Below are positions 53,486 to 61,436 of a stretch of DNA of 64,000 bases, in pieces. The notes beneath the pieces are model-generated. The model saw only the letters and a list, made by a program, of their open reading frames with translations. It was not told the DNA's origin and made no database searches. Within the stretch, counting starts at the first letter, position 1. Each line of letters starts with the position of its first letter. Made by a program: the position numbers and the translations under genes. Location of the stretch: assembly GCA_910579655.1 (NCBI GenBank), contig CAJTVE010000005.1, forward strand, positions 1-64,000. Direction: 5' to 3'. The DNA comes from an uncultured Allobaculum sp. (GTDB lineage Bacteria; Bacillota_I; Bacilli_A; Erysipelotrichales; Erysipelotrichaceae).

Positions 53486-54835
53486 ATGGCTGATTTTCCA
53501 TACCCAGGGAAGTTCACATTTGTCGATGTAGAAATCCCGAATCTGAATAATGACTGTATCTGCGCGATTTCCATGATCGTTGTCGACGAGGGAGAAGAAA
53601 AACTCCGGGTCACGGAACTGATCAATCCCCAGACGTTTTTTTCCGCAAATAATATCAAAATCCATCATATCCACCGTAAGGATGTGCTGGATTCCAGAAC
53701 GTTACCCCAGTTCTGGGCTGACTATGGGCAATATTTTGAAGAGCCGTATATCATTGGCGCTCACAATGCGATGAGCGATATCAGTGTTATCAATAAAGAC
53801 CTGGCCCGGATCCATACGGAAATTCATGCCGTTCAATATGTCGATACGATGGATATCATGGATCAGTTTTACTATCGCGGCAACCAGGGCAAGGGGGATC
53901 TGAAGCTTTGCAACATTGCCGAACACCTGGGCATTGAACTCGACCATCATAACCCTCAAAGTGATGTGAATGCCTGCTACGAGATCATCCGCTATATGTA
54001 CAATCACTTCGAAATGGATCTGGAGCCGTTTATCAAAAATATCAAGAAGACAAAGTTCCGTCCAAAGAAGCATACAGCGGTTCCCTCGAGCCGGCAGATG
54101 AAGATTTTTCTTAATTATGTCCGCAAGCAGATCAACCGCAAAGCCCCATCCGTGGATATTTCGGTTCTGAAAGCCAAAAAGCAGGGGGATCTGGCCTATG
54201 AAGAAGGCGACTATGAAGGCGTTATTTTCAACTACGAACTTGCTGCAGCCAAAAACTGGCAGTCCGCGTCCGTCTACTTACGCCTGGCAGAAATCTATGA
54301 TTCTCTGAATATGACCTTCGATGCCAATCGAATTCTTGAAAAAGGTATCCGCAATCTGAAACGGACCAACCGGGACTGGCGGATTCTCAAGTCAATGGCT
54401 TATAACCTGAATCGCAAACGCCGCAAGCCGGAAAGCCAGGAAACTGAAAAACAGAAAGATGCTTCGACACGCAAAAAAGGTTCCCCAAAATACCCGCAAC
54501 TGGCGGGTAAAAAAACGGAGACTGGATCTGAACGTTCGCAAGCATCGGCCAGGTCCACGGATCAGCTTTCTGTTACCGCTGCCCCAGTCGAAACCGGATT
54601 GGAAGTCCAGAATTCGGATGCAAATCAAACCGCTCCAGCAAGTTTGCAAAAGCCAGGAAAAGCCGGTGCTTCAAAAAACAAACGCATTCGAAAAGGGAAA
54701 ATTTCCCGCCGAAACCGTAAACTGAAAAAGCCAGCCACAACGGCTGCGGATAGAAACAATGGATCTGCTCCAAAAGCAGAGAAATCCAGTACCAGTCAGG
54801 CGACAGCCGTTCAGAGTGCGGATCTGGTTTGCTGA
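53486..54835 (+). CDS. DEDDh 3'-5' exonuclease with TPR-like and basic tail regions
   Basis: A 449-residue protein. Residues ~10-175 form a DnaQ-like exonuclease with all five active residues: Asp14 and Glu16 (FVDVEIPN), Asp98 (AHNAMSDIS), His155 and Asp160 (HHNPQSDVNA). Residues ~225-300 contain a TPR-like hairpin (GDLAYEEGDYEGVIFNYELAAAKN). Residues ~310-449 are low-complexity, rich in Lys, Arg, Ser, Ala and Thr, probably a disordered nucleic-acid-binding tail. GATGAGGTG precedes the ATG. Substrate, DNA or RNA, is unknown. It is flanked by terminators, so it is expressed alone. Confidence 0.78.
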   Translation: MADFPYPGKFTFVDVEIPNLNNDCICAISMIVVDEGEEKLRVTELINPQTFFSANNIKIHHIHRKDVLDSRTLPQFWADYGQYFEEPYIIGAHNAMSDISVINKDLARIHTEIHAVQYVDTMDIMDQFYYRGNQGKGDLKLCNIAEHLGIELDHHNPQSDVNACYEIIRYMYNHFEMDLEPFIKNIKKTKFRPKKHTAVPSSRQMKIFLNYVRKQINRKAPSVDISVLKAKKQGDLAYEEGDYEGVIFNYELAAAKNWQSASVYLRLAEIYDSLNMTFDANRILEKGIRNLKRTNRDWRILKSMAYNLNRKRRKPESQETEKQKDASTRKKGSPKYPQLAGKKTETGSERSQASARSTDQLSVTAAPVETGLEVQNSDANQTAPASLQKPGKAGASKNKRIRKGKISRRNRKLKKPATTAADRNNGSAPKAEKSSTSQATAVQSADLVC

Positions 54836-54874
54836 ATTCAAGGATTCAGAAAAAACTGTATTTTATACGGCTCC

Positions 54875-54911
54875 AGGGAGTTTTCATACAAGATAGAAGA
54901 CTCCCTTTTTC
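54875..54911 (+). terminator. Intrinsic terminator after the exonuclease gene
   Basis: AGGGAGT pairs with ACTCCCT across a 18-base loop, followed by TTTTCTTTT; it lies about 40 bases after the stop. Confidence 0.7.
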
Positions 54912-55061
54912 TTTTCGGTCTTCGATCCTGATCAGATCATCAGCCAGAATGAAGGTTGAATTCATAAACCGGTTAACATCAGGCTGGAAACTTTCGTTTT
55001 TTCACGACGATGACAAAGATGCTTGTTGAGTTAAAATAAGACAAGATCTGGAGGAAACGAA

Positions 55062-56066
55062 ATGTCAAATGAAAAGAAGTCACAACAGGAAGTTCAGGTT
55101 CTGCCTGTCCAGATGGCCAGAACACCCCTGGTTTCGAATGCATGGAGTGATCTGGACGAAATGGCCAAAGAATGGCTGGCTTATGTTGATGTCTCGCCAA
55201 ATTCAGAGCTGGTCTATCGAAAATCACTGGGCTACTTTTTTCAATGGATGATTGATCATCATCTTTCAGATCCAACAAGAGCTGATATCATTCACTATCG
55301 CAATGATCTGATCCAGCAAAACCTTTCCGTCAGTACCATCAACCAGTACATTCGGGCTGTGAAATCATTTTACCAATGGCTGGATCACCTTGGGCTGCAT
55401 CAAGATATGACCGAGGGGCTGAAACATTTAAAAAATGATTATGGATTCAAGAAAGGCTATCTTTCTTTTGAGCAATGCCGCAAGGTCCTGAATACATTTA
55501 AGGATCTTGAAGCCAACGAAAAGAATCTGCGCAATCAGGCCATTCTGGGCCTGCTGATCACGACGGGACTGCGGACGATTGAAGTGTGCAATGCGGATGT
55601 CGGAGACTTTGAAACACGCGGCGAGATGCGGATTTTGCGTGTCAAAGGGAAGGGACATCATGAAAAGGGTGACTTTGTCAAAGTGCCTGATCAGACCTGG
55701 GCTTTGATCAGGCAGTATCTGGATGTTCGCAAAGAGGTAAAATCGGGCAGTCCATTATTTGCGGGACTGGATCATCGATTTCCCGGCCGGCGTCTGACGA
55801 CCAAGTCTATCCGGAAAATCTGTAAAGAGGCCTTTGCGGCGGCTGGTATTGACGCTCCTAATCTTTCTGCCCACAGTCTGCGTCACACCACCGCGACCCT
55901 GGCTTTAAAAGAAGGGGCCAATATTGAACAGGTCCAGCAGACTTTGCGTCATGCTTCGATCGAGACAACCATGATTTACGTTCATGCCATCGAACGCGAG
56001 AAAAATGCGGCGGAAGACCTGGTTGCCCAGCTGGTCTTTGATTCTAAAAACGAGGACCCCTCCTGA
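55062..56066 (+). CDS. Tyrosine-type recombinase (XerC-like or integrase)
   Basis: A 334-residue tyrosine recombinase with a SAM-like N-terminal domain (residues ~33-115) and catalytic Arg171 (TTGLRTIEV), His271-x-x-Arg274 (HSLRHTTAT), His297 (TLRHASIE) and Tyr306 (MIYVHA). It resembles XerC but has an extra ~30 residues at each end, and diverges from the XerD-like protein at 43664. GGAGG lies 8 bases before the ATG. It may pair with that protein at dif or be an integrase of the nearby accessory segment; no attachment repeats were identified. Confidence 0.82.
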   Translation: MSNEKKSQQEVQVLPVQMARTPLVSNAWSDLDEMAKEWLAYVDVSPNSELVYRKSLGYFFQWMIDHHLSDPTRADIIHYRNDLIQQNLSVSTINQYIRAVKSFYQWLDHLGLHQDMTEGLKHLKNDYGFKKGYLSFEQCRKVLNTFKDLEANEKNLRNQAILGLLITTGLRTIEVCNADVGDFETRGEMRILRVKGKGHHEKGDFVKVPDQTWALIRQYLDVRKEVKSGSPLFAGLDHRFPGRRLTTKSIRKICKEAFAAAGIDAPNLSAHSLRHTTATLALKEGANIEQVQQTLRHASIETTMIYVHAIEREKNAAEDLVAQLVFDSKNEDPS

Positions 56067-56138
56067 GTCTGGTCTGAATGCGCTCACTTCTATGCAGACC
56101 ATTCATATCCTATATATCTTTTATATCTTTTCGAACAC

Positions 56139-56183
56139 AAAACGTCCGGAACTCTTTATGAAGAGCGTCCGGACGTTTTTTTG
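56139..56183. terminator. Bidirectional intrinsic terminator
   Basis: AAAACGTCCGGA pairs with TCCGGACGTTTT, followed by TTT on the plus strand; it separates the recombinase gene from the convergent PIN-like pair. Confidence 0.9.
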
Positions 56184-56201
56184 CGTGCTGGCCAATGTGG
56201 A

Positions 56202-56648
56202 TCAGGAATGCAAAGAATTTTTCTTAGAGGCATTTTCTGGTTCGATCAGGTTCAATGCTTCCTGGATATTCTGGCAGCATTTTACGCTTCCATATTGTTC
56301 AGATGGAAAGAGCACTTCCAGGTTTTTGGCAGCGGTATGCAGTCTTTCATCTTTGGAGATGAGATATAACGGAAGCAGCTTGCGGGTGCGTACTCTTTTT
56401 CCGAGCAGTCTTCCTGCTTCGTAACAGATGACGCCGTCGCGGTTGGACTCCTTCGCATCAATTTGCACCCAATCGATTTTATTGCGGGCCTGCAATGCCC
56501 AGATGAGCAAAGAGACGGGGATTGTCTGCCTGGCTTCTTTTGAGCAGAGAAGAGTGATTTTGCACTCTTCAGGAAGCTTGGAGATTTGTTTATATTCTTC
56601 AAAGCCAAGCGTATTTGTATCAAGATAGATCTGAATGGTCGTTTTCAT
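56202..56648 (-). CDS. PIN-like nuclease-fold protein 2
   Basis: A 148-residue protein. The strand IQIYLDTNTLGF, the internal ESNRDGVICYEAGRLLG and the later LPLYLISKDERLHTAAKNL fit the layout of PIN/NYN-type ribonucleases, with acids Asp10, the Asp in SNRDG and the Asp in SKDE at the expected places. It starts in a 4-base ATGA overlap with the previous gene (PIN-like 1), so the two are translated together. RNA cleavage is inferred from the fold only; the similarity is weak. Confidence 0.55.
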   Translation of the reverse strand: MKTTIQIYLDTNTLGFEEYKQISKLPEECKITLLCSKEARQTIPVSLLIWALQARNKIDWVQIDAKESNRDGVICYEAGRLLGKRVRTRKLLPLYLISKDERLHTAAKNLEVLFPSEQYGSVKCCQNIQEALNLIEPENASKKNSLHS

Positions 56649-57109
56649 TGTTCGTTTACCTGTTTTTCAATGGATTGTTCATCGGGCTCCATCGGAATGG
56701 ATGGCAGCTCATTTTCTTTGCCGGCAATCATGTCCTGGATGGCTGGGTAGCGTTTATAGCTTGTTTTTGCTTTTCGCGGACCGGCAGTGCTGGATTCGAT
56801 TCGTTCTTTTAAGATGTCATAATTTTTGTTAGTTGAAATCACAATCACTTCAAGAAAGCTCCCTGCAAAGGCCTCCATTTTCTGCCCCACCAGCATACAT
56901 AAAACATTTCCAAGTGAATTTTCTCCTGTATAAAGTACTTTTTTGAAAATTCCTGCTCCAAGATCACGTACTGAATTAAGCAGATCAATGGAAACATATG
57001 GCATATTCTTGCTGTAAAGAACGACCAGTTCATCCGAATTTTCGATTTGATCCAGCTTTTCAAGCCCTGCTGTTCCGACACTTTCGTAATCAACGAGAAT
57101 ATATTTCAT
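56645..57109 (-). CDS. PIN-like protein 1, partly degenerate
   Basis: A 154-residue protein. YILVDYESVGTAGLEKLD followed by ENSDELVVLYSKN matches the first strand and helix of PIN7-like proteins, with Asp7 and Glu9. The family's later N-A-L-D-F segment reads ENSLGNVLCML, so that Asp is missing, and S-x-D-x-x-Y-D reads STNKNYD, with the first Asp as Asn. It is probably weakly active or inactive, and may pair with the second protein. AAAGGAG lies 9 bases before the ATG. The C-terminal 40 residues are polar. Confidence 0.55.
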   Translation of the reverse strand: MKYILVDYESVGTAGLEKLDQIENSDELVVLYSKNMPYVSIDLLNSVRDLGAGIFKKVLYTGENSLGNVLCMLVGQKMEAFAGSFLEVIVISTNKNYDILKERIESSTAGPRKAKTSYKRYPAIQDMIAGKENELPSIPMEPDEQSIEKQVNEQ

Positions 57110-58011
57110 GATTGAACTCCTTTATGTGATTTCAATTATAATCTTTATATTACATTGATCAATATTTTACTCATGCAATATCGATATCTCATCACGTTTT
57201 CAATGATGTTCAGAGATTTGAACAGAACGAATGGAAGAAATGATGGGATATCACCTGCCGGCCGTGTCTATCTAATAAAATATAATTAAGATTAAATATA
57301 AATCTATAATAAGATTATAATGTATCTATTAAAGTTATACCGGCAACAGAGATGGTGACGATCTTTCAAAAGGGATCGTTTACCATATTATAGTGAATAT
57401 AAATTTGATATTTAAATACATATATTGAGATTTTTGATCAATGATATCATTTGTGATGCGTAGATTTAAAATGGCGGATTAAAAGTAGAGCATAAATTAC
57501 GTTAAAACTAAATTTATAATCCGGATAAAATGCAAATATATCCAGCGACTTAAGAATTTGATTTTTAATAAATCAATTATGTGATTATAAAATGAATAAT
57601 TGAATCACATAAACTGAAGATTTGAAAGAAAAACGTGGAAAGGACGCTGAAATACATTTTGGGTTCACTAATCTGCATTAACGAACCCAAATTACAGGAA
57701 CCAAACGACACATCCGCAAATCTGCTCGAAAAACCAGATTGCCTGGCTGTTTTTTGCAGATAGAAAAGAATCAGACCTCAGAAGAAAGAAAATGATCTTG
57801 AAGACAGAGAAACAGGAACACAAGAAGAGTCACGATCGGCAAATAAGAGGAGACAGAATTACAGATCAAACAGAAAGCCGCGCAAAAAGAAAAGGATCGG
57901 GCTATGAAGGGGTTCGAAAAAAAAGCTGGCCTGCCAGAAAACTTGCAAAAGAAAACCCGCCATCAGGCGGGGAAAAGTCTTTTGAACAACGAAGAGATCT
58001 CAAAGACTTGT
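57110..58011. other. Very AT-rich gene-free region
   Basis: About 900 bases; 57260-57620 is extremely AT-rich and stops all frames. Visible structures: GGT-ACGATC pairing with GATCGT-ACC at 57352-57383; TATGTGATT (57578-57586) inverted as AATCACATA (57603-57611); TTTGGGTTC (57658-57666) inverted as GAACCCAAA (57683-57691). A 92-codon plus frame at 57792-58070 overlaps the IIA gene on the other strand and is not supported. Promoters for the PIN pair lie at the left end. Confidence 0.45.
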
Positions 58012-58329
58012 TTATTCAGCTTTTTCTAAACGTTTATAAAGGTCAATCATCTGAGCAGCCAAAGCTTTGAACTGTTCAGCACCCATCATCTGGTCTTCTG
58101 CATGCAGCAGCAGTAAGGATACAGGCGTTGACTCACCAGCTGCTTCTTTCTGGATGAGTTCGGCATGCGGGCCATGACCCTGGTTCATGTACTCGTCGCC
58201 TTCATTCATGAGTTCAGCAGCTTTTTCAAAATTGCCATTTTTCGCTTCCTCAATTGCAGACATATAGGCAGTTTTAGCCCCTCCGCTGTTTGCGATGATC
58301 TGGAAGCAGATCATTTCCATTCCTTCCAT
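58012..58329 (-). CDS. celC: PTS lactose/cellobiose-type IIA component
   Basis: A 105-residue all-helical IIA protein that passes phosphate from HPr to IIB. The active His lies in LLLLHAEDQMMG, and the rest (EMICFQIIANSGGAKTAYMSAIEEAKNGNFEKAAELMNEG) is typical of the lactose/cellobiose family. AAAGGAGG lies 7 bases before the ATG. It follows gntR by 31 bases on the same strand, while IIB and IIC lie on the other side of the divergent region, an unusual split of a PTS. Confidence 0.93.
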   Translation of the reverse strand: MEGMEMICFQIIANSGGAKTAYMSAIEEAKNGNFEKAAELMNEGDEYMNQGHGPHAELIQKEAAGESTPVSLLLLHAEDQMMGAEQFKALAAQMIDLYKRLEKAE

Positions 58330-58360
58330 GGAATTTCCTCCTTTTGCCGGTTATCCTGGC

Positions 58361-59074
58361 TCAACGGCGCAGGGAATACACAGAAAACTTGAACAAGTCA
58401 TAACGATGACGGGAGATGGAGTATTCAAAAGGCGTACCGTTGTCGAGGTAGGCGATCTGTTCAACGACGAGTACGGGCTCAATATCCTTTAACCCTAATT
58501 CCCTGTGGTCAAGATCCGAAGAAACATCAGCACTGGTCGTCTTCTGGGCCGCTCCAATCCGGAATCCCAGTTCGCTTTCAATGTAGTTGTAGACTGACTT
58601 ATGCAGGATATCTTCGGTAATCCCAGGAATCAGGGCCGGGGACATGTAGGTCTGTTCAATGACGTAAGGCTGATCGTTGACCAGACGCACGCGCAGAATG
58701 TCGTAGACCGGATCGTTGACACGGATGTTGAGATTGCGGGCAATTTCTTCGGTGGCAAAAATCAGCTGAAAATGCAGGATCTTCGAACGGCCTTTACCAT
58801 CCGTTGCCCGGGTAAATCCACTGAGTTCTCTTTCGAAAATCTCAACTTCCTTTTTGGAACTGGTGCGGGACAGAACAAAACTGCCCTGGCCCTGCCTTCT
58901 GTAAATCAGCCCTTCAAGAACCAGCATATCGTAGGCTTTTTTGACAGTCATCCGTGAACAGCCATACATTTCACACATCGAAAGCTCGTCGGGAATCATC
59001 TGGCCGACTTTGTACTCTCCGTTTTCAATCTTCTTTTTCGTTTCTTCGTAAATCGTTTTGTACTTGGTTTTCAT
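58361..59074 (-). CDS. GntR/HutC-family regulator with UTRA domain
   Basis: A 237-residue regulator. An N-terminal winged helix (YEETKKKIENGEYKVGQMIPDELSMCEMYGCSRMTVKKAYDMLVLEGLIYRRQGQGSFV) is followed by a UTRA ligand domain (residues ~85-235) that in relatives binds phosphosugars. It probably represses the beta-glucoside PTS locus and itself, acting at the TAGACA-type motifs in the divergent region. The inducer is likely a phosphorylated beta-glucoside, as for BglR/CelR-like GntR proteins; that is inference. Confidence 0.9.
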   Translation of the reverse strand: MKTKYKTIYEETKKKIENGEYKVGQMIPDELSMCEMYGCSRMTVKKAYDMLVLEGLIYRRQGQGSFVLSRTSSKKEVEIFERELSGFTRATDGKGRSKILHFQLIFATEEIARNLNIRVNDPVYDILRVRLVNDQPYVIEQTYMSPALIPGITEDILHKSVYNYIESELGFRIGAAQKTTSADVSSDLDHRELGLKDIEPVLVVEQIAYLDNGTPFEYSISRHRYDLFKFSVYSLRR

Positions 59075-59981
59075 ATTCGCATTCTGTAGCCGGATTCATG
59101 TACGACTTCACTATACCGCGATTTCGTTAATCTAGACAATAGAATATTTTAAATATTTACAAATTGTATTTGGTTGTCTGTACAATTCAATTTCCAGATT
59201 CTCTCTTTCAGGAAATACGAAAGCAGAATTCGCGTACAGATCGCGGAAATCACAGATTCATTTCTCTCTTTCTAGTCCTATTCATTGTAACGTAAATGAC
59301 CATCGTTTGCTTTAAAAGATATAGATTCGAATAAAATTTAGGTCATATTTTTGCCAAAAAAGTATTAGACATTTCCTGAAGCAGGTTTACCCCAGGCGGT
59401 TGTGCGCAAGGTCACGGCCTCAAAAGAAATAAAAATAGAGATAAACCATATTTACTTACCATCCAAAATCCTGAAAGATCGCCAGGGATTGAAGGCGCTT
59501 ATGTTGGAAAAAGGGGAGAAGAACCGAAGATGACAGCTGTTTCATGAAAATACATTCAATAAAATAAGCAGGACTTTTTGCGGTATATGTATAGACATTC
59601 TGTAACCGCTTGCTAGAATATAAGTGTCAATCCCATAAACATTCGATAATCTTCCGTGATTTCATTGAACGATCCGGCAATTGCTGAAATCAGATGGATG
59701 GTGTTGGCAGCTTTGAAAGGCGCAAAGGAGATTTTTGGGCTTTTCCGATTTCAAAGACAGATGCCAGCCGATTGGAATGAGGGAAATCGAATCAGAAAGG
59801 GGAATGTGCGTTTGAAATCCGATTCCTGTGATCTAGACATATGAATCCGATTTCAATTAGCAGTTTTCACAAATTGTATATGCATGAAAATTGTAATGCA
59901 GAAATAAAATGTGAAAAATGACTAGACAAATAAATGAGAATTGGATAGACTAAAGGCACATGAAGAAAAGGAGCAAAAGAG
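59075..59981. promoter_or_regulatory. Divergent control region of the beta-glucoside locus with repeated TAGACA motifs
   Basis: About 900 bases with no gene. TCTAGACA at 59131-59138, TTGTCTGTACAA at 59174-59185, TGTATAGACA at 59588-59597, ATCTAGACAT at 59831-59840 and ACTAGACAAA at 59921-59930 share the half-site of HutC-type GntR operators (GTCTAGAC-like). A 62-codon frame at 59656-59844 is not supported. Confidence 0.6.
59923..59951 (+). promoter_or_regulatory. Possible promoter of the GH1/PTS genes
   Basis: TAGACA (59923-59928), a 17-base spacer and TAGACT (59946-59951) lie 30 bases before the GH1 start. The -35-like element coincides with the last TAGACA motif, so repressor binding would block it. 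Confidence 0.4.
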
Positions 59982-61388
59982 ATGGAGCAAAAACTTCAGT
60001 TTCCAGAAGGCTTCTGGTGGGGGGCTGCCAGCAGCGGACCTCAGACCGAAGGCTGGTATGGAAAGCGTCATGAAAATGTGATGGATTACTGGTATCGCAA
60101 TCAGCGCAACGATTTCTTTGATGGAGTCGGGCCAGATGTGGCCAGCGACTTCTATCATCACTATCCGGAAGACTTCAGACTCATGAAAGAAATCGGTCTG
60201 AATTCCTTCCGTACTTCCATTCAGTGGAGCCGCCTGATCAAAGATCTTGAGACTGGCGAACCGGATCCAGAAGGAGTCGAATTTTATCGAAATCTCATTG
60301 CCGAGGCGAAGAAAAATGGCATTGAGCTGGTACTCAACCTGCATCATTTCGATCTGCCAGCTGAGCTGCTGGAAAAATACGGGGGATGGCAGAGCAAACA
60401 TGTGGTCGACCTGTATGAAAAATTTGCCCGGACAGCCTTTGAACTGTTTGGCGATGATGTAAAGTACTGGACAACTTTCAATGAACCGATGGTCATTCCG
60501 GAAGCCGGCTGGCTGTATGGATTCCACTGGCCAAAACTGACTGGCAAGGGAAAAGAAGCCCTGCAGATTATGTACAACATCAACCTGGCCAGCGCGAAAG
60601 CTATTCAGGCCTACAGAGACCTTGAAAAAGACGGCGAGATCGGTATCATTCTCAATCTGACCCCAAGCTATCCAAGATCACAAAGTGAAGAGGATCTCAA
60701 AGCGGCTGCCTTTGCGGATGACTTCTTCAACAACAGTTTCCTGGATCCGGCTGTAAAGGGGAAATTCCCCGAACATCTCGTGGAAGTCATTGAAAAAGAC
60801 GGCGTGAAATGGGATGAAACCAAAGAAGAACTGGAAACAATCGCCAACAATACGGTCGATTTTCTGGGTGTGAACTACTATCATCCAAAACGTGTTATGG
60901 CCCCTTCCAATCCAGAGAAATATCCAGACTGGATGCCAGACAAATATTACGAAGAATGGGAATGGCCGGAAGCAAGAATCAATCCTTACCGCGGCTGGGA
61001 AATCTATCCGCAGGCGATGTATGACATTGCCAAAAACGTCCAGGACAATTACGGAAATATCAAATGGTTTGTTTCGGAAAATGGAATGGGTGTGGAAGGC
61101 GAAGAAAAATACCGCAACGCGGATGGATCAATCGATGATGATTACCGCATCGAATTCTACAAAGAGCACCTGGCACAGCTGCACCGGGCAATGGAAGAAG
61201 GCTCGAACTGCTTTGGCTACCATCCATGGACCGCGATGGACTGCTGGAGCTGGAACAATGCCTATAAAAACCGTTATGGATTTATCGGCATTGATCTGAA
61301 CGATCAGAAACGGACAATTAAAAGATCTGGACGCTGGTTTAAGACAGTGTCCGATGAAAACGCTGTCACGATTGAAACAGAAGAATAA
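59982..61388 (+). CDS. bglA: GH1 6-phospho-beta-glucosidase
   Basis: A 468-residue GH1 enzyme, predicted to hydrolyse the phosphorylated beta-glucoside delivered by the PTS. The acid/base Glu is in TTFNEPM and the nucleophile Glu in WFVSENGMG. The phosphate-binding motif of 6-phospho enzymes, S-W-x-N-G-Y-x-K-R-Y, reads SWNNAYKNRY: Ser and Tyr are kept, but the usual Lys place is Asn, with a Lys one residue earlier. AAGGAG precedes the ATG. It is first in a plus-strand operon with IIC and IIB. Confidence 0.92.
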   Translation: MEQKLQFPEGFWWGAASSGPQTEGWYGKRHENVMDYWYRNQRNDFFDGVGPDVASDFYHHYPEDFRLMKEIGLNSFRTSIQWSRLIKDLETGEPDPEGVEFYRNLIAEAKKNGIELVLNLHHFDLPAELLEKYGGWQSKHVVDLYEKFARTAFELFGDDVKYWTTFNEPMVIPEAGWLYGFHWPKLTGKGKEALQIMYNINLASAKAIQAYRDLEKDGEIGIILNLTPSYPRSQSEEDLKAAAFADDFFNNSFLDPAVKGKFPEHLVEVIEKDGVKWDETKEELETIANNTVDFLGVNYYHPKRVMAPSNPEKYPDWMPDKYYEEWEWPEARINPYRGWEIYPQAMYDIAKNVQDNYGNIKWFVSENGMGVEGEEKYRNADGSIDDDYRIEFYKEHLAQLHRAMEEGSNCFGYHPWTAMDCWSWNNAYKNRYGFIGIDLNDQKRTIKRSGRWFKTVSDENAVTIETEE

Positions 61389-61436
61389 CAATAAAACGAA
61401 ACGTCATACGAATAGAACGTCTAGAGGAAGGAACTC

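Noticed and set aside
57578..57611. TGTGA/TCACA inverted repeat as a CRP site
   Set aside because: The half-sites are too far apart for CRP.
57792..58070. 92-codon basic plus-strand ORF
   Set aside because: Overlaps the well-supported PTS IIA gene on the other strand; low-complexity composition.
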